Below are positions 17,674 to 26,485 of a stretch of 64,000 nucleotides of DNA, one piece after another. Position 1 is the stretch's first letter. Each line of letters starts with the position of its first letter. Below the pieces are notes generated by a model. The model made no database searches and was not told the DNA's origin. It was given only the letters and a program-made list of their open reading frames with translations. The DNA is from PALSA-1444 sp964291045 (GTDB lineage Bacteria > Chlamydiota > Chlamydiia > Chlamydiales > Rhabdochlamydiaceae): NCBI RefSeq assembly GCF_964291045.1, contig NZ_OZ197277.1, positions 1,178,001 to 1,242,000 on the forward strand, given 5' to 3'. A program made the translations under genes and the position numbers.

Positions 17674-20600
17674 CTAATTCATTAACCCCGATAAGAAAAA
17701 CGCTCCCCATTGCTCTATGTTATCCCTATTTTCTTGCATACCGACTAGGATCGCTTCTCGTAAAGCGTGTGCTTTACTAACCTTGGGAGTTTCAATGCCT
17801 AAAAAATGCTGATAAAAAGTCTTTACCATTTTAACAGTCACTTGTGAATCGGGAAGAGGCCAATAGCTAGCAACTGTGGATTTTGCACCTGCTCCTAAAA
17901 AAGACCAAATGGGTCCAATGCTCCCTTCCCTTTTAATATTACCTCTCCCTAAATGACAAGCACTCATGAAGACAAGATCTGCTTTAAGCGTCATATCTGC
18001 AATCTCTTTGGAACGGAGTTGTCCAAGAGAGTGCTTATCATCTTTGGCTAGTTTAAAAAGCCCTTTAAAAACAGAATGTGGATCAAAGCCAGGGTCAAGA
18101 TTTTCACCAGGAGACTCGTCCATAACCCCATGACCTGCCATATGAAGTAGCTGAGAATGAGGAGCTTCCTTAATTATATTTTCTGCTGTTGCAAAGGTCT
18201 CTGTAAATATTTGTGTTTTTATTAGAGGCTCAGAAGCTCTCTTCTGATTAAAGAGGCTTCTAATTTCCTCAACCTCTATCCCAGTAAATTTGAGCTTGTT
18301 ATCTACTTCACGAGGAGTCGTAGGATTTCCCATGACAAGAGCTTGATCAATTGAAGACGTAGGGAGCTTATCAAGAAGAGCTAAAACTCTAATCGAAGGG
18401 GCTACCGAAACAGGATGCTTTTCAATCAAGTATTGATCATTAGCTGCATTATAAAATGCTGCGAAGGGAAGATGTGCTAAAACACCCTCAGGAATAAAGG
18501 TGAGAGTTTGATCTGAATCTGCTTCTGGAAGATAAGGAACTAGAGGAGCGATGAGTAGTTCATACCAATCAGAAAGGTGCTTCTTAAATGGATCTGTAGC
18601 TTTTTCACCTTTTTTAACTCTCGGCCGTCTTCCATAGGGAAAAGTTTTTAAAATAGTATCGATATCTTTAAATTTATCTAAGTGAGAAGGAAGAGAAATT
18701 GAGATAAGTTCTTCATTTTGTTTAGGAGAAAGGATCCAAGCCCGAATACATTCGTTAACTTGAAAAACACCTTGAGAATAGACAATAAACGCAGTGTTAA
18801 ATTTTTTAGCTAAATCCTTCATTTCCTGAAATGTTAAAGACTCTATAGAAGAGGTCTTAGATCCCTCAAGGAGGAGTTTCTCCATGATTAAGGAAGTGAG
18901 TGCCCGGGCCCTTCTGCCATCTGAGACCTCCAACGCTTCTACACTCTTATTCTGACCACGTAGAGTCTTCTCTAGAAGGATATAAGGCGATGATAATTTT
19001 TCAAAGAAGGTGATCTGCCATTGAGATTTCTTGACACCTTGTTGAAGAGATGCAGCAATCTTAATGCTGTTATGAAGAGCTTCTTCAGCTCGTGTATACT
19101 CTCCTAAATGATAGGAGACATGCCCTAAATTGCTATAAGCTGATACTTCTTCTAAATGATCTGGCGGATCTAGAGCAATTTTTAAATGCTTATTATAAAA
19201 CTCCCTTGCTTGAGGATATTTTTTTAAACAGAGATAACTGTTTGCCAGATTGCCATAAGTCCTCCCTTCTCGTATACGATCTTGAAGATCTATAGCAATT
19301 TTTAAATGCTTATCATGAAACTCTACTGCTTGATTATATTTTCCTAAAGAGTAGTAAGCATTTCCCAAATTGCTATAGGCTATCCCCTCTCCTAAACGGT
19401 ATTGCAGATCTAGAGCAATCCTTAAATGCTTCTCATGAAACTCTACCGCTTTACTGTATTCTCCTAAAGAAAGATAAGCAATTCCCAAATTGCTATAAGC
19501 TGCTCCTTCTTCTAAACGATCTTGAAGATCTAGAGCAATTTTTAAATGCTTCTCATAAAACTCTACCGCTTTACTAGATTCTCCTAAAGAATCATAAACA
19601 TTTCCTAAATTGCTATAAACTCTCTTTTCTCCTACCTTGTCTTGAAGCTCTAAAGTTATTTCTAAATGCTTATTATGAAACTCTACTGCTTGATTGTATT
19701 CTCCTAAAGAGCAGTAATCATTTCCTAAGTTGCCATAAGCTACTCCTTCTCCTACCCGGTCTTGAAGCTCTAGAGAAATAGTTAAATCCTTCTTATGAAA
19801 TTCTATCGCTTTATGATAGTCTCCTAAAGAGCGGTAAGTATTTCCCAAATTGCTATAAGCCCTCTTTTCCCCTACCTTGTCTTGAATTTTTAGAGCAATT
19901 TTTAAAGCTTTCTCATGAAGCTCTATTGCTTTATGGTGTTCTCCTAAAGAATGGTAAGCATTTCCTAAATTGCTATAAGCTTTTCCTTCTACTACACAAT
20001 CTTGAAGCTCTAGGGCAATAGTTAAACCCTTCTCATGAAACTCTATCGCTTTATGATATTCTCCTAAAGAGTGGTAAGCATTTCCCAAATTGCTATAAGC
20101 ACTCGCTTCTCCTACACGGTCTTGAAGCTCTAGGTTAATTTTTAAAGCTTTCTCTTGAAATCCTATCGCTTTACGATATTCTCCTAAAGAACGGTAAATA
20201 ATTCCCAAATTGCTATAAGACTTCTCTTCTACTTCACAATCTTGAAGGGCTAGAGCAATAGTTAAAGCCTTCTCATGAAGCTCTGCCCCCTTAATGTATT
20301 GTCCTAAAGAGTGGTAAACACTTCCCAAATTATTATAAATGCTCATTTCTCCTTTACGATCTTGAAGAACTAGAGCAATAGATAAAGCCTTCTCATAAAA
20401 CTCTGCTCCTTTACTGTATTCTCCTAAAGAGGAGTAAGCCATTCCCAAATTGCTATAAGCCCCCTCTTCTCCTACCCGGTCTTTAAGCTCTTGAGCAATT
20501 TTTAAAGCTTTTTTATAAAGCTCTATCGCTTTACGGTATTTTCCTAAAGAGGCATAAATATTTCCTAATTCACCATAAGCCTTCCCTTCTCTTATACTGT

Positions 20601-20958
20601 CTTTAAGCTGTACAGCAATATTTAAATATTTCTTATAACACTCCAGTGCTTTGAAATATTTTCCTAAAGAATAATAAGTATCTCCTAATTTCTGATAAGC
20701 GCTTACCTCATCTAATTGAAAGATACTCTCTTTTTCAATAAGCTTAAAAAGCATTCTATTTTTTAAAAGATCTGGCTTAGCTTGGATGGCTTTAAATATT
20801 TGACTGATAAGACCTTCATAAATTTTTCCTTTAACTTCCAATTCAAATACCATCTGAACTGCTGCAATAACTTCTGATGTTTGATCGGAAGAATCTAAAG
20901 AAGGAAGCTGTACCTTGGTTAAGCCAGCATTTGTTAAGATATTTGAAGAAATGGTCAT
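17674..20958 (-). CDS. TPR-CHAT protein 3 (1094 aa, about 13-14 TPRs)
   Basis: A 1094-residue paralogue: N-terminal module (MTISSNILTNAGLTKVQLPS), about 13-14 TPRs of 40 residues, and a CHAT domain from about 690. The catalytic residues are placed at H943 (HMAGHGV) and C1001 (MSACHLGRG). The N-terminal module is shorter than in the paralogues: the segment 'DKIRLYFFSDPTPEG' is missing between the Ser-rich stretch and 'SEVIAAVQMVFELEVKGKIY'. It is the first of the three tandem genes. The start follows an AGGAG ribosome-binding site. Function is inferred as for the paralogues. Confidence 0.9.
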   Translation of the reverse strand: MTISSNILTNAGLTKVQLPSLDSSDQTSEVIAAVQMVFELEVKGKIYEGLISQIFKAIQAKPDLLKNRMLFKLIEKESIFQLDEVSAYQKLGDTYYSLGKYFKALECYKKYLNIAVQLKDSIREGKAYGELGNIYASLGKYRKAIELYKKALKIAQELKDRVGEEGAYSNLGMAYSSLGEYSKGAEFYEKALSIALVLQDRKGEMSIYNNLGSVYHSLGQYIKGAELHEKALTIALALQDCEVEEKSYSNLGIIYRSLGEYRKAIGFQEKALKINLELQDRVGEASAYSNLGNAYHSLGEYHKAIEFHEKGLTIALELQDCVVEGKAYSNLGNAYHSLGEHHKAIELHEKALKIALKIQDKVGEKRAYSNLGNTYRSLGDYHKAIEFHKKDLTISLELQDRVGEGVAYGNLGNDYCSLGEYNQAVEFHNKHLEITLELQDKVGEKRVYSNLGNVYDSLGESSKAVEFYEKHLKIALDLQDRLEEGAAYSNLGIAYLSLGEYSKAVEFHEKHLRIALDLQYRLGEGIAYSNLGNAYYSLGKYNQAVEFHDKHLKIAIDLQDRIREGRTYGNLANSYLCLKKYPQAREFYNKHLKIALDPPDHLEEVSAYSNLGHVSYHLGEYTRAEEALHNSIKIAASLQQGVKKSQWQITFFEKLSSPYILLEKTLRGQNKSVEALEVSDGRRARALTSLIMEKLLLEGSKTSSIESLTFQEMKDLAKKFNTAFIVYSQGVFQVNECIRAWILSPKQNEELISISLPSHLDKFKDIDTILKTFPYGRRPRVKKGEKATDPFKKHLSDWYELLIAPLVPYLPEADSDQTLTFIPEGVLAHLPFAAFYNAANDQYLIEKHPVSVAPSIRVLALLDKLPTSSIDQALVMGNPTTPREVDNKLKFTGIEVEEIRSLFNQKRASEPLIKTQIFTETFATAENIIKEAPHSQLLHMAGHGVMDESPGENLDPGFDPHSVFKGLFKLAKDDKHSLGQLRSKEIADMTLKADLVFMSACHLGRGNIKREGSIGPIWSFLGAGAKSTVASYWPLPDSQVTVKMVKTFYQHFLGIETPKVSKAHALREAILVGMQENRDNIEQWGAFFLSGLMN
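19080..20700 (-). repeat. 120-bp tandem repeat array encoding TPRs in TPR-CHAT 3
   Basis: About 13-14 units of 120 bp keep a constant phase, each encoding a 40-residue TPR. Several adjacent units are very similar, which suggests recent unit duplication. Confidence 0.9.
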
Positions 20959-21035
20959 GGATATCTCCTCTACATTGAATTAAACATAAAACTTAAAAAT
21001 CAAATATCACATAGTTAATACTTTCTGTCATCACA
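20959..21035 (-). promoter_or_regulatory. Shared upstream region of TPR-CHAT genes
   Basis: Reading upstream from the ATG on the minus strand, this region shares GTGATGACAGAAAGTA, then ATATTTGATTTTTAAG, then AGGAGATATCC with the region before TPR-CHAT 1 (14385-14462). TPR-CHAT 2 has a looser copy (TTGATAACAGAGAGTACT, before 17450). A promoter within this block is likely; the -35 and -10 boxes cannot be assigned with certainty. Confidence 0.5.
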
Positions 21036-21311
21036 AGGATCAACATTTTACTTTTTTCAAGATTTTACTCCCTTATTCTCTATTCATAGCTTCAAAATAC
21101 CCTCTCATTGACCAAGGCTTAAGTTTTTATTTTTCTTAAAGCCATACACCTGATCACTTCTTAAATCTCACAGCTTTAATTTGTTTGAAAAAACTATTTC
21201 CCCATAAACATCCTCTACTGCATCTAAATTCCTCTTTTCTCTGGAGGAAAAACCGTCTAACCTCTAGAATTGCATTTCATATATTTTTAAGATTTAGGAG
21301 GAAACTCAATA
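20959..21311. other. Intergenic region between TPR-CHAT 3 and the SH3b gene
   Basis: About 350 bases lie between divergent genes. Apart from the shared TPR-CHAT upstream block on the left and a GGAGGAAA ribosome-binding site at the right end, no gene or structured element was recognised. A 65-codon plus-strand frame at 21185 overlaps the next gene and looks accidental. Confidence 0.5.
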
Positions 21312-22487
21312 ATGTCGGCACGTTATTTTTCGATTTCACTATTATTCGGAATAAGTTGCTTATCACTTGCCTGTGCAAATGAAGGAAACGACCTCTCCAA
21401 CCTGGACTCATTTGCTTCATTTTCAGAGCAATCTTTTGGGATAACTCCTGCACCAAAAACCTTTACTCCGTTTACAGGAAAAGTCAAAGCTCAAAAAGTG
21501 CGCGTCCGTGCCTTTGCAGATACAGATAGTCCTGTCATTAGAGAGCTCTCCCGTGATGATCTCATCGTAGTTGTTGGGGAAAAAGGAGATTTCTACGCTG
21601 TAGAGCCTACTTCTGGCACAAAAGCGTATGTTTTCCGTACATTTGTTTTAAATGGCGCCATTGAAGGCAGTAGAGTAAATGTGAGACTTCAACCTTCTTT
21701 AGAAGCTCCTATCATCGCGCATCTCAATCAAGGAGATCCCGTTCAGGAAAAACTGTGCCCCTCTAACTCTAAATGGTACGAAATTGCTCCGCCTGCAGGA
21801 ACCAAATTCTATGTTGCAAAAGAGTATATCCAATCAGTTGGCGGACCAGAAGTTAAGCTGCAATTAGATAAGAAAAGAAGCCTAGCTGAGCAGATGTTTG
21901 ATAAAGCTCACATGATGCTTCAAACGGAAATGAAAAAACCGTTCCGCGATATCAACATTGAAAAAGTGAAACAAAGCTATCAAACAGCTGTGCAAGAGTT
22001 TGCAGATTTTTCTGACCTTTGCAAAAAAGCTAAAGAAGCCCTCACTGCGTTTCAAGAAGCTTACACAGAGCGTAAAATTGCTTACTTAGAAGACAACTCT
22101 CTTCCAGCTCCTGCTGCAGTACAAACACCTTCTCATGAGCAACTGATCATGACAGCTACAGACCGCATGAAAATGTGGGAACCTGTCGAAGAGTCGCTTT
22201 ACCTCACATGGGCCTCTCATCATGATGAAGCCACTGTTGAAGATTTTTATGAAGAAGAGAGACAAGGATCTGTCATTTTGACAGGAATTGTTGAAGTGTT
22301 TAACTCCCCTGTAAAGAAAAAGCCAGGTGATTACGTCTTAAAAGAGAGCGATCTTCCTAAAGCTTACCTTTATAGTACACATGTTAACCTGCAAGATTTT
22401 GTAGGGAAAAAGGTGTCACTTTGTGCGGCGCCAAGGTCTAACAACCATTTTGCTTTCCCTGCCTATTTTGTGATCTCTGTTGAATAG
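21312..22487 (+). CDS. Exported protein with two bacterial SH3 domains
   Basis: A 391-residue protein with a signal peptide (residues 1-~23, SISLLFGISCLSLACA, probable cleavage after ACA; the Cys also makes a lipoprotein signal conceivable). Two SH3b domains follow at about 52-112 (VRVRAFADTDSPVIRELSRD) and 113-175 (VNVRLQPSLEAPIIAHLNQG). The region 190-260 is helical and probably coiled. SH3b domains bind cell-wall peptides or host ligands; a C. trachomatis surface protein with N-terminal SH3b domains (Ctad1, CT017, from memory) binds integrin, and this could be related. The start is fixed by GGAGGAAA upstream. A strong terminator follows. Confidence 0.8.
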   Translation: MSARYFSISLLFGISCLSLACANEGNDLSNLDSFASFSEQSFGITPAPKTFTPFTGKVKAQKVRVRAFADTDSPVIRELSRDDLIVVVGEKGDFYAVEPTSGTKAYVFRTFVLNGAIEGSRVNVRLQPSLEAPIIAHLNQGDPVQEKLCPSNSKWYEIAPPAGTKFYVAKEYIQSVGGPEVKLQLDKKRSLAEQMFDKAHMMLQTEMKKPFRDINIEKVKQSYQTAVQEFADFSDLCKKAKEALTAFQEAYTERKIAYLEDNSLPAPAAVQTPSHEQLIMTATDRMKMWEPVEESLYLTWASHHDEATVEDFYEEERQGSVILTGIVEVFNSPVKKKPGDYVLKESDLPKAYLYSTHVNLQDFVGKKVSLCAAPRSNNHFAFPAYFVISVE

Positions 22488-22504
22488 GATAATAAGATAA
22501 AAAA

Positions 22505-22530
22505 GGGTCTGATTTTTCAGACCCTTTTTT
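22505..22530 (+). terminator. Terminator after the SH3b gene
   Basis: An 8-bp perfect stem (GGGTCTGA, 22505-22512, with 22517-22524) and a TTTT loop are followed by six T. It sits 15 bases before the DUF455 ATG, so that gene may rely on read-through or a very close promoter. Confidence 0.92.
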
Positions 22531-22544
22531 ATGAATTAAAGACG

Positions 22545-23327
22545 ATGGAATTACGGGACTGGGCTTTCAAAATTTTAACTTCCGATCTTCTGGAAGATAA
22601 GCTAGACACTCCTTTAGAGCTCACAGATTTTTCCCCAGGCCCCCCTCTTTATATTAAAGAACCTGTTAGAAGCCAGTCACTTCAATTTAAAAAATATCAA
22701 CGTAAAGATAGACTCCCCTCCATTTACTCTCTTTCTGAGCTCGATAAAAGAGCTGCTTGTTTGCACCGCTTTGCAGGTCATGAGCTTTTAGCAGTGGAAA
22801 TCATGGCTCACGCACTTCTTGCTTTTCCAGATGCCCCTAAAAACTTTAGAAGAGGACTGGCTCACACGTTAAAAGAAGAGCAAGAACACGTCCGGCTTTA
22901 TGTAAAACGGCTTTCTGAAATGGGTGTGAGTTTTGGAGACCTTCCTCTTTATAAATACTTTTGGTCGTATGTCCCTCATCTAGATACGCCTCTTAAATAT
23001 GTAAGCATGATGAGCCTTACCTTTGAGATGGCAAATCTTGACTTTGCCCCTTATTATGGAAAAGCGTTTGCCTCACATGGAGATGATAAGTCTGAAGCGC
23101 TTATGAAGCAGATCTTTAAAGATGAGCTAAGGCATGTCTCTTTTGGATCAAAGTGGTTTGAGAAGCTAAAAGACCCCGCAAGTGCCCCTTGGGAGACGTG
23201 GGTGAGCCAGCTCCACCCAAGACTTCTTCCTGCAAGAGCTAAAGGACCTCTCTTTGATCCCAGCTCTAGAAGAGATGCAGGGATTAGTGAAGAGTGGATT
23301 ACAAAGTTACACGAGAGCCATCTTTAA
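22545..23327 (+). CDS. DUF455 ferritin-like protein
   Basis: A 260-residue protein matching DUF455, a ferritin-like four-helix family with likely di-iron binding. Candidate ligands are in 'RFAGHELLAVEIMAHAL', 'KEEQEHVRLYVKRL', 'FEMANLDFAPYY' and 'DELRHVSFGSKWF', giving the Glu/His pairs expected of such a site. The reaction is unknown. The gene ends exactly where the convergent rmuC ends (23327/23328). The ribosome-binding site is weak. Confidence 0.8.
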   Translation: MELRDWAFKILTSDLLEDKLDTPLELTDFSPGPPLYIKEPVRSQSLQFKKYQRKDRLPSIYSLSELDKRAACLHRFAGHELLAVEIMAHALLAFPDAPKNFRRGLAHTLKEEQEHVRLYVKRLSEMGVSFGDLPLYKYFWSYVPHLDTPLKYVSMMSLTFEMANLDFAPYYGKAFASHGDDKSEALMKQIFKDELRHVSFGSKWFEKLKDPASAPWETWVSQLHPRLLPARAKGPLFDPSSRRDAGISEEWITKLHESHL

Positions 23328-24476
23328 TTACTGCTCTTCAAAGAAAAGCTTTTTACCTGGCTCAAAATGTCTGACATCTTCTTCAATATCTTTTAAATCA
23401 GGAAGGTTTTTGGCTCCCTTAGCAGCTCCAAGTTTTTGAAACTTTCTTGCAGAAGAGAGCACATTTCTCTCTAAAGATCCTGTTGCTTGGTTAAACGCTT
23501 TAAGAGACCCCTCTAATGACTTACCTAAAGCATTCCAGTGAGAGGATAAATCAAAGATCCGTTTATAAAGCTCTTCTCCAAGTTCACTCACTTTCTTAGC
23601 ATACTGCGAAATATTTTCCTGCTTCCAGCCGTAAGCTGCCGCTTTTAAAAGAGCAATGAGTGTCATAGGTGTTGCAAGCACGATATGATTCTCAGCAGCT
23701 ACTTCCATGATAAGAGGGTCGTGCTCAAGAGCTGTCACAAAAATCGACTCTGACGGGAGAAAAAGCACGACAAATTCTGGCGTAGAGTCAAAATGGTGCC
23801 AGTAATTTTTTTTGCTAAGACCTACAATGTGATCTTTTAACTGCTTTGCGTGCTGTTTCCATTTCTCACTTCTCATCTGTTCTTTAAGCTCTGAAGACCC
23901 TTCTAAATAGGCATCAAGAGGCACTTTAGAATCGACAATGATTTGTCTATTTCCGGGAAGGTTCACCACTAAATCAGGCTGCTTTCTCCCCTCTTCTGTC
24001 TGAAGTGCTACCTGCTCTTTAAAGTCACAATGCTCAATCATACCTGAGAGCTCAACCACGCGTCTTAACTGCAGCTCTCCCCATCTCCCTTTTCCTTTAG
24101 GAGATTGAAGCGCTTGCGAGAGCTTTAACGTTTCTAATTTGAGCTCTTTTTCAGAGGCAATAATGGATGTAAGTTGCTGTTTGAGCATCCCTTGCTCAAG
24201 CTTTCTCTCTTGCTCTAAGTGATGCATTTGAAGCTTCATACTCTCAAACATCCCTAAGAGAGCCTTTTCTTTTTTTTCTTCCTCATTTTGAGACTTTTGA
24301 TAAAGTAGCTCTTGCGTTTCAAGATAGTTTTGGTAAGAGAGCTGTTTAAACGCCTCTTCTGCCTCTTCTTGAGATTTCAGCTTGTTTTCAGCAAGAAGAC
24401 ACCTCACAAGAAGTTTATGATAAAAGTAGGCAAGAAGTATTGTGATCAAGAGGAGAGTAGCAAGCGCTATAACCAT
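23328..24476 (-). CDS. rmuC: RmuC family DNA recombination protein
   Basis: A 382-residue protein with an N-terminal membrane anchor (residues 1-22, VIALATLLLITILLAYFY), a long coiled coil (~30-115) and the RmuC nuclease-like domain: 'GKGRWGELQLRRVVELSGM', 'KQPDLVVNLPGNRQIIVDSK' and 'FVVLFLPSESIF'. RmuC limits inversion at short inverted repeats in E. coli; the DSK motif fits a restriction-endonuclease-like core. Its ATG directly abuts the stop of pssA, so the two genes are co-transcribed. In C. trachomatis an rmuC/YigN gene also lies next to pssA (from memory). Confidence 0.88.
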   Translation of the reverse strand: MVIALATLLLITILLAYFYHKLLVRCLLAENKLKSQEEAEEAFKQLSYQNYLETQELLYQKSQNEEEKKEKALLGMFESMKLQMHHLEQERKLEQGMLKQQLTSIIASEKELKLETLKLSQALQSPKGKGRWGELQLRRVVELSGMIEHCDFKEQVALQTEEGRKQPDLVVNLPGNRQIIVDSKVPLDAYLEGSSELKEQMRSEKWKQHAKQLKDHIVGLSKKNYWHHFDSTPEFVVLFLPSESIFVTALEHDPLIMEVAAENHIVLATPMTLIALLKAAAYGWKQENISQYAKKVSELGEELYKRIFDLSSHWNALGKSLEGSLKAFNQATGSLERNVLSSARKFQKLGAAKGAKNLPDLKDIEEDVRHFEPGKKLFFEEQ

Positions 24477-25322
24477 TTAACTCTCCTCCTCTTCAGGTTC
24501 AAAATCTTCCAGTGTCTTAGATTTTTTCCCTGCTAAGAGACGTATGAATGAAAGCGTGAGCCCTAAAATAATATAGCCCCAGGTGATCCCTAAAAGAGCG
24601 ACGGGGAAAAAATAGAAAATACCGTAGAGAGAAACTACTGCTAATCCCATCATCATGAGAATAAGCTGCATGGGAGGCAGCTTAAAATTGAGCGCTTTAA
24701 GACTGGGAAACTTCCACCGAGAGATCATGAGAATTCCTAAAAGGGTCCAAATGCCAATCAAAAAAATGGCAGAGGAAACGGAGGAGATATGCAGCCATTT
24801 CTCTTCAAAAGAGGAAGCTAAAAAAAGATTCATGGAAGTAGCTGCCATCGCAGCAGCAGGTATCGGAAGCCCTGTAAAGTTTTTCTGCTGAAGAAGCTCT
24901 TCTTCTTTATTGCCTACAGATTCAGCTTTTTTAACATTAAACCTCACAAGCCGTAAAACCCCGCAAATGGAATAAGTCATCGCTCCAAAGACAGAGCAAA
25001 GAGAAATAAAGGTTCCAGGCTCTAGCGATAAACTTTTTAACAGTAATACAGAAGGGGCTACTCCAAATGTAATCGCATCCGATAAAGAGTCAAATAAAAT
25101 ACCAAACTCACTCTCTGCTTTAATCACTCTTGCAACAGCACCATCTAATACATCAGCTAAAGCTGCAACAAGGAGTAATAAAAGTGAGGTAAAAAGAACA
25201 TGATAAGTCCCTTCACCCGGCTCCACCATATTAATCTTAAAAATGACAAAAAGACCGCAAGCAAGACCAAAGGTCGTGATCGCGTTCGGAATAAAGCGCA
25301 CTTTTTTTCTGATGACAATCAT
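24477..25322 (-). CDS. pssA: CDP-diacylglycerol-serine O-phosphatidyltransferase
   Basis: A 281-residue integral membrane enzyme that makes phosphatidylserine from CDP-diacylglycerol and serine. The CDP-alcohol phosphotransferase motif DGxxAR(x8)GxxxDxxxD is complete: DGAVARVIKAESEFG followed by ILFDSLSD. About seven hydrophobic helices are seen, and the C-terminus is acidic (DFEPEEEES). It is the first gene of a pssA-rmuC unit, transcribed away from the T3SS-type locus. A psd gene would be needed for phosphatidylethanolamine; none is in this window. Confidence 0.93.
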   Translation of the reverse strand: MIVIRKKVRFIPNAITTFGLACGLFVIFKINMVEPGEGTYHVLFTSLLLLLVAALADVLDGAVARVIKAESEFGILFDSLSDAITFGVAPSVLLLKSLSLEPGTFISLCSVFGAMTYSICGVLRLVRFNVKKAESVGNKEEELLQQKNFTGLPIPAAAMAATSMNLFLASSFEEKWLHISSVSSAIFLIGIWTLLGILMISRWKFPSLKALNFKLPPMQLILMMMGLAVVSLYGIFYFFPVALLGITWGYIILGLTLSFIRLLAGKKSKTLEDFEPEEEES

Positions 25323-25404
25323 AACAAATGATTGTAATCATTTTCTCAATTGATGAATATGCTCAAGTTAGTCTCTATTTTATTTATAATTTTAAATGAT
25401 CTCT

Positions 25405-25445
25405 CTTTTTTTATTTAAAAATAACTATTGATAAAATAATAATTT
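25405..25445 (+). promoter_or_regulatory. AT-rich promoter-like motif before the T3SS-type locus
   Basis: A T/A-rich tract is followed by GATAAAATAATAA starting at 25430, 50 bases before the ATG. The same GATAAAATAA occurs before 26644 and, on the minus strand, before 39850. TAAAAT could serve as a -10 box. Assignment is by similarity between sites only. Confidence 0.45.
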
Positions 25446-25479
25446 ACTGATAATTTGAAGTTATAAAGAGAGCGTAATA

Positions 25480-25848
25480 ATGCATAGTCACCCGTTTCTT
25501 TACTCCTTAACTTATCAACTAGAAAAAGGAGATCTTCACTTCTCTAATATAGAAGAGTTCATTAATGAGTCTCTTGGTTTTTTTCGTGAGATGAGACATT
25601 TAATGCACACTTATCAAGGAGAGGAAAAAAAACACCTCCTGCAAGAGCTTCATGAGGCTCAAAATAAATTTTCTCTTTTAAGAAAAAAACTGGATCAAAA
25701 AGAGGGCCTCTCTCCCATTGATGCGTTAAAAATGAATCAAGATGCCAGCTATTTTTTGCCTCAAGAGTTTCTCATTTTGCAAACGGTTCAAGATAAAATT
25801 AACCAGTTTAATACTGAGATGCTTTTTAATAAACCCTCTATTTTTTAA
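25480..25848 (+). CDS. Small helical protein, T3SS-locus associated (paralogue of 26115)
   Basis: A 122-residue helical protein of unknown function. It aligns by eye with the 118-residue protein at 26115-26471: both have 'IEEFINESLGFF'/'IENLVSETMQFF' and a C-terminal 'LQTVQDKI'/'LSLMDQKI'. Both sit upstream of translocator-like genes, so a chaperone or export-accessory role is possible. C. trachomatis has a small protein of about this size (CT577) before its translocator genes; homology could not be tested. An AAGGAG site for the next gene overlaps the end of this one. Confidence 0.7.
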   Translation: MHSHPFLYSLTYQLEKGDLHFSNIEEFINESLGFFREMRHLMHTYQGEEKKHLLQELHEAQNKFSLLRKKLDQKEGLSPIDALKMNQDASYFLPQEFLILQTVQDKINQFNTEMLFNKPSIF

Positions 25849-25858
25849 GGAGATTTGA

Positions 25859-26005
25859 ATGACCCATCCATCCTTTGCTCAAGTAGCTGCTACCCCTTCT
25901 TTAGAAGGCTCTTATCAAAAAGCCCATTCTCTAGCTGTTGCCCTCCTAATTGATCAAATGAAGCAGATTGCTGAGCAAATGATTCTTGATCAAGAGGCTA
26001 ATTGA
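25859..26005 (+). CDS. Small 48-residue protein in the T3SS-type locus
   Basis: A short ORF starting MTHPSFAQVAATPSLEG and ending ILDQEAN. AAGGAG lies 7 bases before the ATG and the gap to the preceding gene is 10 bases, so translation is likely. The second half (LAVALLIDQMKQIAEQMI) is an amphipathic helix. Size and helical C-terminus recall small T3SS needle or needle-chaperone subunits, but no family signature is visible. It lies between the two paralogous genes at 25480 and 26115. Confidence 0.6.
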   Translation: MTHPSFAQVAATPSLEGSYQKAHSLAVALLIDQMKQIAEQMILDQEAN

Positions 26006-26114
26006 TGAATCTTCGTTTTGCAGGCCTCTTGAACTCCTTGTGATTTCAAGAAGTCAATATTTATGCCCGAAGTAAAAGTTGTATCCCATAAACCGTATTA
26101 ACAAGGAATTTTTT

Positions 26115-26471
26115 ATGATTAATCAAGATTTTCTTGCTCACCTCAACCGCATTTTTGATAACCCCAAAGATGTGACCATGAATGATATTGAAAACCTTGT
26201 CTCAGAAACCATGCAATTTTTTGCCTCCCTGCAAAAGAGTCTCTCTTCCTCTGATCCTAAAGAAAAAGAGCAAGCTGTAATCGAGGCTACTCAAGTGCAA
26301 GAAAAGCTCAATCAGCTAACAGAAAAAGCGTACGCCTTAACAGGCATCTCTAAGGAAAAAGCGATGGAGATTCTTTCAAATACAGATGAGCTCTCTGTTA
26401 AAGATTTAGAAAATCTCTCTTTGATGGACCAAAAAATTGCCTCGCTTAAAGAAAAGGCCCCCTCTTCTTAA
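26115..26471 (+). CDS. Small helical protein, T3SS-locus associated (paralogue of 25480)
   Basis: A 118-residue helical protein with Glu/Lys-rich segments (SSSDPKEKEQAVIEATQVQE). It appears paralogous to the protein at 25480-25848. An in-frame TTG 36 bases upstream is possible, but the ATG at 26115 has AAGGAA at a good distance. A strong hairpin follows, so it closes the first transcription unit of the locus. Function is unknown; a type III chaperone or export-regulator role is only inferred from position. Confidence 0.7.
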   Translation: MINQDFLAHLNRIFDNPKDVTMNDIENLVSETMQFFASLQKSLSSSDPKEKEQAVIEATQVQEKLNQLTEKAYALTGISKEKAMEILSNTDELSVKDLENLSLMDQKIASLKEKAPSS

Positions 26472-26485
26472 GAGATGAGCTCAAT

